Assembly: GCA_014695195.1 (NCBI GenBank)
Contig: JACJNW010000021.1
Location: forward strand, 17,185-81,184
Source of the DNA: Cyanobacteria bacterium FACHB-DQ100
GTDB lineage: Bacteria > Cyanobacteriota > Cyanobacteriia > Leptolyngbyales > Leptolyngbyaceae
Length of the DNA stretch: 64,000 nucleotides
Direction of reading: 5' to 3'
Positions 1 to 8,016 of the stretch are shown here, piece after piece (the stretch's first letter is position 1; each line of letters starts with the position of its first letter). The notes below the pieces were generated by a model. That model ran no database searches. It had not been told where the DNA came from and was given only the letters and a program-made list of their open reading frames with translations. The position numbers and the translations under genes were made by a program.

Positions 1-717
1 CAACGTATTCAAATCCAGATACGCTTTCGCAAACTTTGGCTTCCACGTTCCCAACCCCAACACATCGGAAGTCACCAGCACTTGACCATCACAACCCGCT
101 CCCGCCCCGATGCCGATGGTCGGAATCGTCAGCTTTTGCGTAATCGTTCGCGCTAATTCTGCGGGGATGTGTTCGAGTACAATCGCAAAGGCTCCCGCTT
201 GTTCGAGCGCGATCGCTTCAGACAAAATTCGCTCTCCCGCTTCAGTCGATCGTCCTTGTTGCCGAAATCCCGTTTGCCGAACCGATTGCGGCGTTAATCC
301 CACATGACCCATCACCGGAATTCCCGCTTGCACTAACCGCGAAACCGTTTCCGCCATTACTGGATAGCCGCCTTCTAGCTTCACGGCACCCGCACCCGTT
401 TCTTTGAGAATGCGACCTGCGGAGTGCAGAGCTTGCTGCACACTTTCTTGATATGTCAGAAACGGCAAATCTACGATCAGAAGTGCTTCTTTTACTCCAC
501 GTCGCACCGCTTTTGCGTGGTAAATCATTTCATCAAGCGTGAGCGGCAGCGTTGTATCGTGTCCGAGTGCCACCATTGCCAGTGAATCTCCGACCAAAAT
601 GGCATCAATTCCCGCACGATCGAGAATCGACGCGATCGCGTAATCCCAAGCGGTAAGAATGGCAATCGATCGCTGTTGTTGTTTCCACTGAATCAGGTGT
701 TGTGGCGTAACGGGCAT
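1..717 (-). CDS. panB: 3-methyl-2-oxobutanoate hydroxymethyltransferase (partial, C-terminus off the edge)
   Basis: PanB transfers a hydroxymethyl group from 5,10-methylene-THF to 2-oxoisovalerate, the first step of pantothenate and coenzyme A synthesis, in the cytosol. The translated minus strand starts [11 protein letters not shown] and carries the family blocks [11 protein letters not shown] (metal and substrate loop), [20 protein letters not shown] and [11 protein letters not shown] in the usual order. The 239 codons present run off the left edge, so roughly the last 20-25 residues are missing. The start ATG lies at 715-717, divergent from murJ, with about 90 bp of shared upstream DNA. 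A coaE gene further along serves the same coenzyme A pathway but is not linked to it. Confidence 0.95.
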   Translation of the reverse strand, partial: MPVTPQHLIQWKQQQRSIAILTAWDYAIASILDRAGIDAILVGDSLAMVALGHDTTLPLTLDEMIYHAKAVRRGVKEALLIVDLPFLTYQESVQQALHSAGRILKETGAGAVKLEGGYPVMAETVSRLVQAGIPVMGHVGLTPQSVRQTGFRQQGRSTEAGERILSEAIALEQAGAFAIVLEHIPAELARTITQKLTIPTIGIGAGAGCDGQVLVTSDVLGLGTWKPKFAKAYLDLNTL

Positions 718-808
718 CGGACAATCAAAGAATAGGAGTGAATCTATCTTAATCTTTCAGTCTGAATGTTTGGGAAGAACACAAGATGATTAAATAGGTG
801 AAGTCTTT

Positions 809-2446
809 TTGCCGTACCCTGTTGTGACTGAAACTCCGAAACCTAAACGCTCCCTTGCAGGCATCGCGGGAATTGTCGCGATCGCAACGCTGATCAGCAA
901 AGTGGTAGGACTGATTCGACAGCTAGCGATCGCGTTTGCGTTTGGAGTCGGGACAGCAAAAGCCGCTTACGATATTTCTGTCATTATTCCAAGCTTCTTT
1001 TTGATTTTGCTCGGTGGGATTAACGGCCCGTTCCACAGTGCGATGGTCAGCGCTTTAGCAAAACGTCGAAAAGAAGAATCCGCCCCGCTCGTCGAAGCAA
1101 TTTCGACACTGATCGGGCTTGTTTTTCTAGTGGTGTCACTGATTGTTTTTTTCTTTGCGCCGTTCTTTATTGATTTGCTGGCAAGTGGATTAAGGCAGAC
1201 CGCGCAAGGGTTAGAGACTAGAACGATCGCAATTCAACAACTGCAAATCATGGCTCCGATCGCTTGGTTTGCCGGCATGATCGGAATTGGCTTTGGTACG
1301 TTAAACGCAGCCGATCAATATTGGCTACCGTCAATTAGTCCATTGCTTTCTAGCCTGACATTAATCATCGGCATTGGAATTTTTATCCTGACTGCGGGAA
1401 CTCAAGCGACTAATCCGAACTATGCGCTGATTGGGGGAATGGTTCTCGCGATCGGCACACTGTTGGGAACGGTTTTACAGTGGCTCGCGCAATTCTGGGC
1501 GCAGCGACAATCGGGATTAGGACGATTTCGGATTCGCTTTGTGTGGAATGATCCGGGTGTACGGGAAGTGTTTCGCGTCATGGGGCCTGCGCTGTTCTCG
1601 TCGGGAATGCTGCAAATTAATGTGATCACGGATTTGACGTTTGCTGCCTATCTGCCAAACGCGGTTGCAGCGATCTCTAGCTTGGATTACGCCAATCTTT
1701 TGGTTCAAACTCCGCTAGGACTGCTTTCAAATATGATCCTGGTGCCATTTCTACCGATCTTTTCTCGGTTGGCTGATCCGAGTCAGGCAGATGAACTCAA
1801 GGCGCGCATTCGGCAGGGACTTTTGATTACCGCGATCGCGATGTTGCCTCTAAGTGCCTTAACGATCGCGCTTTCGACTCCGATCGTGCGAGTGGTTTAC
1901 GAACGGGGAGCCTTTCAACCGGAAGCAACTCAATTAGTCGCGTCGGTATTGATGGCATATGCTGCGGGAATGTTCGTTTACCTGAGTCGAGATGTTTTAG
2001 TGAGAGTATTCTACGCGCTTGGAGATGGCGATACTCCATTCAGAATTAGTATTGTCAATATCTTTCTCAATGCGTTGTTTGACTTTCTACTTTACCGACC
2101 CTTTGGCATTGTTGGAATCGTTTTAGCAACGGTGAGCGTGAATATTCTCTCAGTCTTCGCACTGCTATATTTTCTCGATCGTAGACTCAATCGATTACCC
2201 CTGCTGGAATGGAGCTATCCGATCTTAGGGCTGACGATTGGCAGTTTTATTGCCGGAACCGCAAGCTGGTTTATCTCGAATGCGCTCGCGAATTTTTCCA
2301 GTCTTAACGGCTTCTGGCTTGCATTAGCGCAGATGACGATCGCGGGTTCGGTTGGGCTTGGACTCTTCGCTCTGATTGCAAGTCAGCTAAGATTACCAGA
2401 AGTAGACCTATTTACCGATCGTATTCGTCAACGCCTCCGCCGATGA
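809..2446 (+). CDS. murJ: MurJ/MviN-type lipid II flippase
   Basis: This is an integral membrane protein of 545 residues, the usual length for MurJ, with many hydrophobic segments from residue 17 to the C-terminus. The N-terminal stretch SKVVGLIRQLAIAFAFG matches the MurJ/MviN start of the MOP flippase fold. The family moves undecaprenyl-PP-linked peptidoglycan precursor (lipid II) across the inner membrane. The start is TTG at 809: an AGGTGA ribosome-binding site lies at 796-801, seven bases upstream, and an in-frame stop sits at 791-793. The gene overlaps the next one by four bases (ATGA), so translation is probably coupled. Some cyanobacterial MurJ paralogues may flip other lipid-linked glycans. 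Confidence 0.93.
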   Translation: MPYPVVTETPKPKRSLAGIAGIVAIATLISKVVGLIRQLAIAFAFGVGTAKAAYDISVIIPSFFLILLGGINGPFHSAMVSALAKRRKEESAPLVEAISTLIGLVFLVVSLIVFFFAPFFIDLLASGLRQTAQGLETRTIAIQQLQIMAPIAWFAGMIGIGFGTLNAADQYWLPSISPLLSSLTLIIGIGIFILTAGTQATNPNYALIGGMVLAIGTLLGTVLQWLAQFWAQRQSGLGRFRIRFVWNDPGVREVFRVMGPALFSSGMLQINVITDLTFAAYLPNAVAAISSLDYANLLVQTPLGLLSNMILVPFLPIFSRLADPSQADELKARIRQGLLITAIAMLPLSALTIALSTPIVRVVYERGAFQPEATQLVASVLMAYAAGMFVYLSRDVLVRVFYALGDGDTPFRISIVNIFLNALFDFLLYRPFGIVGIVLATVSVNILSVFALLYFLDRRLNRLPLLEWSYPILGLTIGSFIAGTASWFISNALANFSSLNGFWLALAQMTIAGSVGLGLFALIASQLRLPEVDLFTDRIRQRLRR

Positions 2447-2865
2447 AACCTTACACTGTGATTTATGACGGGCACTGTAATCTTTGCTCGAATTTGGTTC
2501 AAGTTCTAGAACAGATTGATAAGGGCGATCGCTTTCAATATCTGCCAATGCAGGATGAAGCGGGATTAGCTCAATTCGGCATTACCGCTCAAGATTGCGA
2601 AATGGGCATGATTCTAATTGATAATGTGACACCCGATCGCCGATGGCAAGGAAGCGATGCTGCCGAAGAAATTGGGCGACTGCTTCCGGTGGGAAATGTA
2701 TTTGTCACCGTTTACCGAAATCTACCTGGCATGAAATGGGTGGGCGATCGCGTGTACGAGCAGGTGCGCGACAATCGATATGCTTTATTTGGTCGGCGAT
2801 CGAGTCCCTATCAAACCGCTTATCCTGCTTGTGACACAGCTTGCGACCAGTATTTCTCGAAATGA
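2443..2865 (+). CDS. DCC-family (DUF393) thiol-oxidoreductase-like protein
   Basis: A 140-residue protein with the DCC family signature near its start: YDGHCNLCS, giving Asp9, Cys12 and Cys15 (DxxCxxC). These proteins have a thioredoxin-like fold and are assumed to act on thiols or disulfides; no substrate is established. A second cysteine pair, CDTAC, sits at the extreme C-terminus. The gene overlaps murJ by four bases and is itself overlapped by the following MEKHLA gene, so the three form one transcription unit. The context does not say what it acts on. Confidence 0.85.
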   Translation: MKPYTVIYDGHCNLCSNLVQVLEQIDKGDRFQYLPMQDEAGLAQFGITAQDCEMGMILIDNVTPDRRWQGSDAAEEIGRLLPVGNVFVTVYRNLPGMKWVGDRVYEQVRDNRYALFGRRSSPYQTAYPACDTACDQYFSK

Positions 2866-3296
2866 ATTCTCCCTGGCAACTTCAACAGGCTCAGCGTTTA
2901 ATTGATAGCTTTCATCACTGGACAGGAAAAACGCTGATTCAAACGCCCGAAGCTTTATTTGAGGCTCCGTTTGTCGTCGTTTCTCATGGCACTGAACCTG
3001 ATCCGATCTTTAACTATGGCAATCGGCAAGCTCTAACGCTATGGGAAATGGACTGGGAAACCTTCACGCAATTGCCTTCAAGAAAATCTGCTGAGCCTGT
3101 CAGCCAAGAAGAACGATCGCGGCTGCTCGCTCAAGCAAAAGCGCAGGGTTATATCAGTGACTATCGTGGAGTCCGCATTTCTAGCACGGGTAAACGGTTC
3201 TGGATCGAAGATGTGATCCTTTGGACAGTGTTAGATGAATTAAACCAACCTTGTGGACAGGCAGCGACATTTTCGACGTGGAAATTTATTCTGTAA
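2862..3296 (+). CDS. MEKHLA-domain protein
   Basis: A 144-residue protein starting at the ATG that overlaps the stop of the preceding gene (ATGA); an upstream in-frame TTG at 2841 is less likely. The segment NYGNRQALTLWEMDW followed by LPSRKSAEP and, near the end, GYISDYRGVRISSTGKRFW is characteristic of the MEKHLA domain, a PAS-related module found in land-plant class III HD-ZIP factors and, as stand-alone proteins, in cyanobacteria and algae. It probably binds a small ligand or acts as a sensor; the ligand is unknown. It is the last gene of the murJ unit. Confidence 0.82.
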   Translation: MNSPWQLQQAQRLIDSFHHWTGKTLIQTPEALFEAPFVVVSHGTEPDPIFNYGNRQALTLWEMDWETFTQLPSRKSAEPVSQEERSRLLAQAKAQGYISDYRGVRISSTGKRFWIEDVILWTVLDELNQPCGQAATFSTWKFIL

Positions 3297-3809
3297 AGCT
3301 TGTTCATGAAGAAAAATTGCTTAATTTAAACTGCTTTGCTTCGTGATGACTTTGGAATAGAAGCTGCGGTTCTTCACTAAGGAAATCGTCTTCAAAAAAT
3401 AAATATTTTAGTGACCTTTGCTACAGAAACTACCCCGATCGTCCTACTTTTTCGGCTCAGTTTCCCGACATTCGGGAACTGCATCAATCGCATTCAAGAA
3501 ATAAATAAAGAACCTGCAAATCTGTCAAAGATCTACGTCTATCTATAGGAAGAAGGACTAGAATATTGAATGTCAAGTTTGCTTCACAAAACCAGCCAGC
3601 AGAGCTTAACTAAATTACGAGAAAGTCTTAAAAGATGGACGTAATTTCGTGAGCTTTGTTAAGATAAGTAAAGCAGATTGGATACATAACAAACTCTGGA
3701 ATCGTCTCTCCAGAATTTCACTTCATCGCCCGTATTTGCTTCATCGATCGTTGTAGACATTTCACGGACGACTCTCTACACATCTCACCAGTTCGAGGAA
3801 CGTTTCAGC
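3297..3809. other. Intergenic region, 513 bp
   Basis: I see no credible gene here. It is AT-richer than its surroundings and must hold the promoter of the gene at 3810. Two small inverted repeats are visible: AAATTACG (from about 3614) against CGTAATTT (about 3640), and TCTGGA at 3695-3700 against TCCAGA at 3709-3714. Neither is followed by a T-run. No NtcA-type GTA-N8-TAC site was found close to the gene. Confidence 0.5.
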
Positions 3810-4202
3810 ATGAGCTTTCAGAAACTCGGTGGCTCCGCGCAAGAGCGCGATCGTCACAGCAGCATTGCCATCTCCGGCTGGGTCTCTCACCCATTCGCCC
3901 CTGTCACCTCTGCACCCCCTGTCTCTCATTCGTCACCTAAGCCTTTTGCTCCCCTCGCTCCACTGCGTCGTAAGCTAGACAGCATTCAGGTTCATAATCC
4001 CAAATTTGCTCATTTTCTAGCAGATCATATTCCCGCTCAGTGCCCATTCGAGCGCGATGTTAAGCTATTCGGCCGCACACTCCTGCACATTCCTCCCATG
4101 TGCAAACTCAATCCGCTTTATGAAGAGGTTATTGCCCTCCGCTTCCGGGCATTGTGCTATTTAGCGGATGAATGCGGCGAAGATATCAGTCAATATTGCT
4201 AA
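3810..4202 (+). CDS. Mo-dependent nitrogenase C-terminal-domain protein
   Basis: A 130-residue protein. Its last half (LFGRTLLHIPPMCKLNPLY, then LRFRALCYLADECGED) matches the cyanobacterial family named after the C-terminus of some Mo-nitrogenase chains. The first 50 residues are Pro/Ser-rich and look disordered. The name is historical: stand-alone members occur in many non-diazotrophs and their role is unknown. Four conserved-looking cysteines (in CPF, PMCKL, ALCYL, DEC) could bind metal. No nif gene is in the window. A long 5' region precedes it and a terminator follows at 4230. Confidence 0.85.
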   Translation: MSFQKLGGSAQERDRHSSIAISGWVSHPFAPVTSAPPVSHSSPKPFAPLAPLRRKLDSIQVHNPKFAHFLADHIPAQCPFERDVKLFGRTLLHIPPMCKLNPLYEEVIALRFRALCYLADECGEDISQYC

Positions 4203-4229
4203 ACATAAATCAACCTAATTTTGCACAGT

Positions 4230-4268
4230 AGCGGTTTTGAAACGATTGCGGGTTCAGACCGCTTTTTT
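4230..4268 (+). terminator. Rho-independent terminator after the 3810 gene
   Basis: AGCGGT at 4230-4235 pairs with ACCGCT at 4258-4263, with an inner TGAA/TTCA pair extending the hairpin, and the 3' arm runs straight into a T-tract (4263-4268). It sits 28 bases past the stop codon. Confidence 0.75.
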
Positions 4269-4713
4269 CGTGCGATAAACTCCGCAAGCCATAGGTTGCA
4301 ATTTATATTTCTAAACCCTTCAATTTACATCTAGAAAACTAACTGCAATCAAGCGCTTGCATAGGCGTAAACTTTCATCTCTATCGCTTGTCTGTTGGGG
4401 ACAAAATGGTATCTTTGAAATTGAAGCAACTAACAGCTTCCCTGGCAGATCAAACAGCCAAATCTAGTTAAATTCAAGAGGTCAAGACGCTGTTTAACTC
4501 TACATCTGTCTCGCTCAACGGCAACAGCACCAAGCTCGAAATCTGATATTTCCTCTTCTGGCACTTTGGGGAGTTTCTAAACAAACTGGCGCTTAAATAT
4601 TAATTTAGTGTCCAATTTGTTCAACTCTATCTAAAATGGATTTACTTGAGGAAGTCACTCGGAGAGTAGTAGCTGGGTGCTGTTGTAGTTTTAAATAGAA
4701 GGCAGATTGCAGC
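4269..4713. other. Intergenic region, 445 bp
   Basis: No convincing gene. It contains an inverted repeat GTTAAA (4467-4472) / TTTAAC (4493-4498) with a 20-base loop. It presumably holds the promoter of the gene at 4714. Confidence 0.45.
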
Positions 4714-5478
4714 ATGGCGATCATTGCGCTGAAGGCGTGGTATTTGGAGCAGTATGAACCCATTCGGGAGCTAGAGAAACGTCCCCATGATTTAAGACTA
4801 AGCAAAAATAGTCTGCTGAAATCGGGCTTAAGGGCTGACTTTCTTGAGGATAGCGCTGAGGTGAAGAAATCGACCTGGTTTCAACGGTATCTCCAAGGCG
4901 AAACGGTTGAGTTTTACATCGAAGGAAGCGGCGGCTACGCAATTTCTAATATTGATCTCTCCAGCCACGAAATCTACTTCTCAAAACAAGAAGTGATGGC
5001 AAATCTAGAGCCTGAAATCTTCTTTTCCTATCAGACCGAGTTTACGGAATCCGGCGATCTACTCCGGGATGAACTCGAATCCGTCATTGATAGCTTGAAT
5101 CGTCGATCGCGCCTCCCCATCACCCTACGAGAATCCCACCGCCTCAGCGAAGGAGCCATTCGATTGAATAGCTCCCTGATGCGATCGATTCGTCAATGTC
5201 TTTTATTTATCGGTGATGGCACTTCGATCGCTCAAATTTCCGATACGCCTCCGCTCCTGATTCCCAGCCCTAAAGTGTGTGTCGAAACGGGCTACGCGCT
5301 GCAAAGTAAGCGATCGGAGCAAGTTCTACTGGTGCAGATGGAACGCTCCGATATGCCAGGGCAGTTTCCATTTGATCTACCGAGCCAGAATCGATTGGTG
5401 TTCAAAGACAAAACACAATTGCGGAAGCTATTACCGAAAACGATCGAATCCCAACTCCAGCGCTTCAATCTGCTGTAG
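4714..5478 (+). CDS. Conserved protein with a TIR-like C-terminal half (unrecognised)
   Basis: A 254-residue soluble protein that I cannot assign to a named family with certainty. The first ~105 residues look like a separate small domain. From about residue 106 the order EIFFSYQTE (strand), a helix LRDELESVIDSL, a second strand CLLFIGDG, then VCVETGYAL, QVLLVQMER and FPFDLPSQN resembles TIR and TIR-like (deoxyribosyltransferase-related) NAD- or nucleotide-binding folds, where the Glu of the ETGYAL-type motif is catalytic or ligand-binding. That reading is inference from motif order. It stands alone, convergent with the gene at 5563 across a strong terminator. If it is a TIR protein it could be a sensor or NADase; a housekeeping role is equally possible. 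Confidence 0.6.
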   Translation: MAIIALKAWYLEQYEPIRELEKRPHDLRLSKNSLLKSGLRADFLEDSAEVKKSTWFQRYLQGETVEFYIEGSGGYAISNIDLSSHEIYFSKQEVMANLEPEIFFSYQTEFTESGDLLRDELESVIDSLNRRSRLPITLRESHRLSEGAIRLNSSLMRSIRQCLLFIGDGTSIAQISDTPPLLIPSPKVCVETGYALQSKRSEQVLLVQMERSDMPGQFPFDLPSQNRLVFKDKTQLRKLLPKTIESQLQRFNLL

Positions 5479-5513
5479 AACAAAGCTGCAGAAATCAGAC
5501 CGGTAAATGCGAA

Positions 5514-5542
5514 AACTCTGGATTGTAACAGAATCCAGAGTT
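5514..5542. terminator. Bidirectional terminator between convergent genes
   Basis: Perfect 11-bp stem AACTCTGGATT (5514-5524) / AATCCAGAGTT (5532-5542) with a seven-base loop, lying between the stops at 5478 (+) and 5563 (-). A-rich and T-rich flanks suit termination in either direction. Confidence 0.8.
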
Positions 5543-5562
5543 CTTAAGATCTTTTCGCAGAA

Positions 5563-6195
5563 TTAATCTTGAGCTTCGTTCAGTGCATACCGAGCGATCG
5601 CCAGCGTCAATTTCGCCTGCTCCGTTTCCGACAGCCTCGCCCAATCGGTCGCCTTTACCGCTTGTTCTTCACCGCGCATCGAGTAAGCCAAGGGACGCGC
5701 TAACACTTGTAAGTCTTCTTCTGCCCACTGCGGCAGCGCTTCTTGTACACACTGAACCAACTGATCTGCCAGAGTTGCGGAGGAATTCGCTAGTTTCTGC
5801 GCTTGCTGAGCGATCGTGTTCAAAATCGATTGTGGCACGGTTGCAAATTTTTGCGCCAGAGAGGTTTCAAGCGTGGGAGCCGCGAACAGCGAATCTAAAT
5901 GAGAGAAAAAGGCATCGGCACGATCGGCAACTTCAGCATCAGAGAGCGCATCGAGTGAGAATTTCTGCTCTAAGCTGTTGAAAAACGATTCTGCCTCCGG
6001 ATCAGCCGGATTCCAAGGATAAGCGATCGCGCTATCGGGAACTTCCGCGACCTCAACTTCTACAGTGTCAGCATTGTCCGGCTGATTCCACCGCACCGTC
6101 ACTGCTTCCGAATCAAGTAAGGCATCGACGAATGCTTGCTGAAGTTCATGAGAGTTAGAAGGACTTGCTTCGTGTGCCATGACAATAATCCGCAT
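5563..6195 (-). CDS. Conserved hypothetical acidic protein
   Basis: A 210-residue, strongly acidic, Ala/Leu/Gln-rich protein with no signal peptide or membrane segment. It is predicted by eye to be mostly helical after residue 80. I do not recognise the family. The annotated start MRIIVMAHEAS could instead be the internal ATG six codons in (MAHEAS), which has GGA about nine bases upstream. The gene lies 147 bp downstream of the CHAT-FHA protease gene on the same strand, so it may be a distal member of that unit or have its own promoter. Codon use and HIP1-type sites match its neighbours. Confidence 0.7.
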   Translation of the reverse strand: MRIIVMAHEASPSNSHELQQAFVDALLDSEAVTVRWNQPDNADTVEVEVAEVPDSAIAYPWNPADPEAESFFNSLEQKFSLDALSDAEVADRADAFFSHLDSLFAAPTLETSLAQKFATVPQSILNTIAQQAQKLANSSATLADQLVQCVQEALPQWAEEDLQVLARPLAYSMRGEEQAVKATDWARLSETEQAKLTLAIARYALNEAQD

Positions 6196-6342
6196 CTGTA
6201 ATTGAACTAAGGGTTGGTGTGTTTGATGGCTATAGCTTCAAGCCCAGTGTTACCAGTTCCGTAACTGACCTATCAATTTACGCTAAATTACTTAAAATCT
6301 CCAAACCTTTACGATCGACCTCCGTAATTCTAAGGGCAGATT

Positions 6343-7971
6343 TTAGTTTCTTCCATCCGCAGGCGAGACCAAGAACTCTAAAACAGAGTTCTGAGAGCCA
6401 CCAAACTTAATCTGCGCCCCTGAATATAAGGGCACCTCGTAATTATGGACTTTCTGCCACCCGTTCACCGTCGAAATCCAGGTGCCATAGCGTGAAAAAT
6501 CCCGCAGAAAATAGGTCGGCTGCATCGAATCAGCGCTGCGGGAAAAAATTTCCGCGTGTTTGCGCGAAACACCGGGTTCGTTCGCTAAGACCAAATCATT
6601 CTCGGTGCTCATGCCCACGCGCATCAAGCCACCGCGAATCGTCCAAATCTTGGCGTTTTCCAGCGATCGCAGCGATGCGATCGGATGCTGCCCCCCTAGC
6701 TGGCTCGGTGTGTGGGGAATTTGCGTTAATCCTTCTTCGATCGGTTTAATCAATTCCCCGTTGAATTCCGGGTGCATATACAACACAGGCAATGTCCAGG
6801 CCTGGTGATTGAATCGAAACAAAGTCAGCAAATGTTGACGCGCAACGGCAACGGATTGATCGATCGGCATTCGATCGCTCAACGCTTGAGCAAAGGCTGC
6901 GATAAAACTCAGCGCTTCTTGATCGGTAATCGAATCTCGCATCGCTAACACTGCGGGCACTCCGTGATGCAGCAACACCTCCGCTAAGCTACTTCTCGGA
7001 ATCGTCTGGTGATGTTGTTCCTCTGGTTGCGCTCCCCAACACGCATTAAACACGGCTAGTTTGACCTGACAGCGAGTGAGCACCTGTGCTAGTTCTGTCC
7101 CATTCATCGGCTGATTGGGGCGCAGAAATAGCAAGCCACCATCGGGCGCAGGAACGCCGTGACCCGCATAAAACAGGACATTATAATGACCGTTCTCCAG
7201 CCGATCGATCAGGTCTGCTGAAGTCGGTTGCAGCAGCGTATCGACGAAACAAGGAGCCGCAAGCCGACCCATTCCCGGTCGCTCTCGTAGAATTCTCGAG
7301 AGCGCGGTTGCTTCTTGCTCTAACTTCAGTCGCTTCAACTCGTCGCGCTGTCTGCCTTCAAATCCAACGTTAGGCAAGTCGGGCGCGGCATTTTGTCCTA
7401 GAACCAAGAGTACATTCAGGCTGGTTTCCGATCGCAGTTCCGGGAGTGCATCGACATCGGTGGTGGTGCGACTAAATAAAAGCTGCTGACTGAGCGAGAT
7501 TGCCTGCTTTCCCGCATCGCTTTGCATGATCTCCCAAGGCAGCGAGATCAGATCGGGATCGCGTACATCTAATCGTACCCGGAGCGCTTTTCCTTTGCCC
7601 TGAGCGATTCCCTGGCTGCGATTTAGACTGCTCTGAATCACGCCATCAAACAGCCATTGCCACAGATTAATTCCCAGATCTTGCATTAAGCGGGCGCTGC
7701 GCGGAACCGGTTGACCGATCGGCAGCTCTGCGGCTCGGATTGGCGGTGTGCTGACCTGCGAGACGTGCGGCACGTCCGGAACTCCACGCGAGGAAAACAT
7801 TTCCTGCCACGATCGCCAGTGGTGCATCAACTCGTCTGTCCATAGACAATCTCGCAGCAAATATCCTCCCCGATAAGGAGCTTCAATCACATGGATTGCG
7901 AAGTGCTGGGCTTGGGAAGCGCGTAATCGCTCGATCGCAAGACTTAAACAGGGAAGTTCAGACGGTGACAT
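6343..7971 (-). CDS. CHAT-domain (caspase-like) protease fused to an FHA domain
   Basis: A 542-residue protein. Residues about 180-405 are a CHAT domain, a caspase-related peptidase: the presumed catalytic His271 is in FYAGHG and Cys311 in VFNACWG. Residues about 440-540 are an FHA domain, a phosphothreonine reader, with the pattern RVGMSTENDLVL (Arg451), GVSRKHAEI (Ser469, His472) and SRYGTW. The N-terminal ~180 residues are unassigned. There is no signal peptide or membrane segment, so it is cytosolic. It sits 45 bp downstream of a PP2C phosphatase gene on the same strand and is probably co-transcribed, suggesting that phosphorylation state controls recruitment or activity of the protease. 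Substrate unknown. Both catalytic residues are present, so an active enzyme is likely. Confidence 0.88.
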   Translation of the reverse strand: MSPSELPCLSLAIERLRASQAQHFAIHVIEAPYRGGYLLRDCLWTDELMHHWRSWQEMFSSRGVPDVPHVSQVSTPPIRAAELPIGQPVPRSARLMQDLGINLWQWLFDGVIQSSLNRSQGIAQGKGKALRVRLDVRDPDLISLPWEIMQSDAGKQAISLSQQLLFSRTTTDVDALPELRSETSLNVLLVLGQNAAPDLPNVGFEGRQRDELKRLKLEQEATALSRILRERPGMGRLAAPCFVDTLLQPTSADLIDRLENGHYNVLFYAGHGVPAPDGGLLFLRPNQPMNGTELAQVLTRCQVKLAVFNACWGAQPEEQHHQTIPRSSLAEVLLHHGVPAVLAMRDSITDQEALSFIAAFAQALSDRMPIDQSVAVARQHLLTLFRFNHQAWTLPVLYMHPEFNGELIKPIEEGLTQIPHTPSQLGGQHPIASLRSLENAKIWTIRGGLMRVGMSTENDLVLANEPGVSRKHAEIFSRSADSMQPTYFLRDFSRYGTWISTVNGWQKVHNYEVPLYSGAQIKFGGSQNSVLEFLVSPADGRN

Positions 7972-8016
7972 GAATTGGCAAAAGCTGGTTAACTCCAGAA
8001 CTTCAATATTAATATT

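Noticed and set aside
3810..4202. Nitrogen-fixation island
   Set aside because: Only the stand-alone nitrogenase-C-domain protein is present; no nifHDK or accessory genes and no NtcA-type site.
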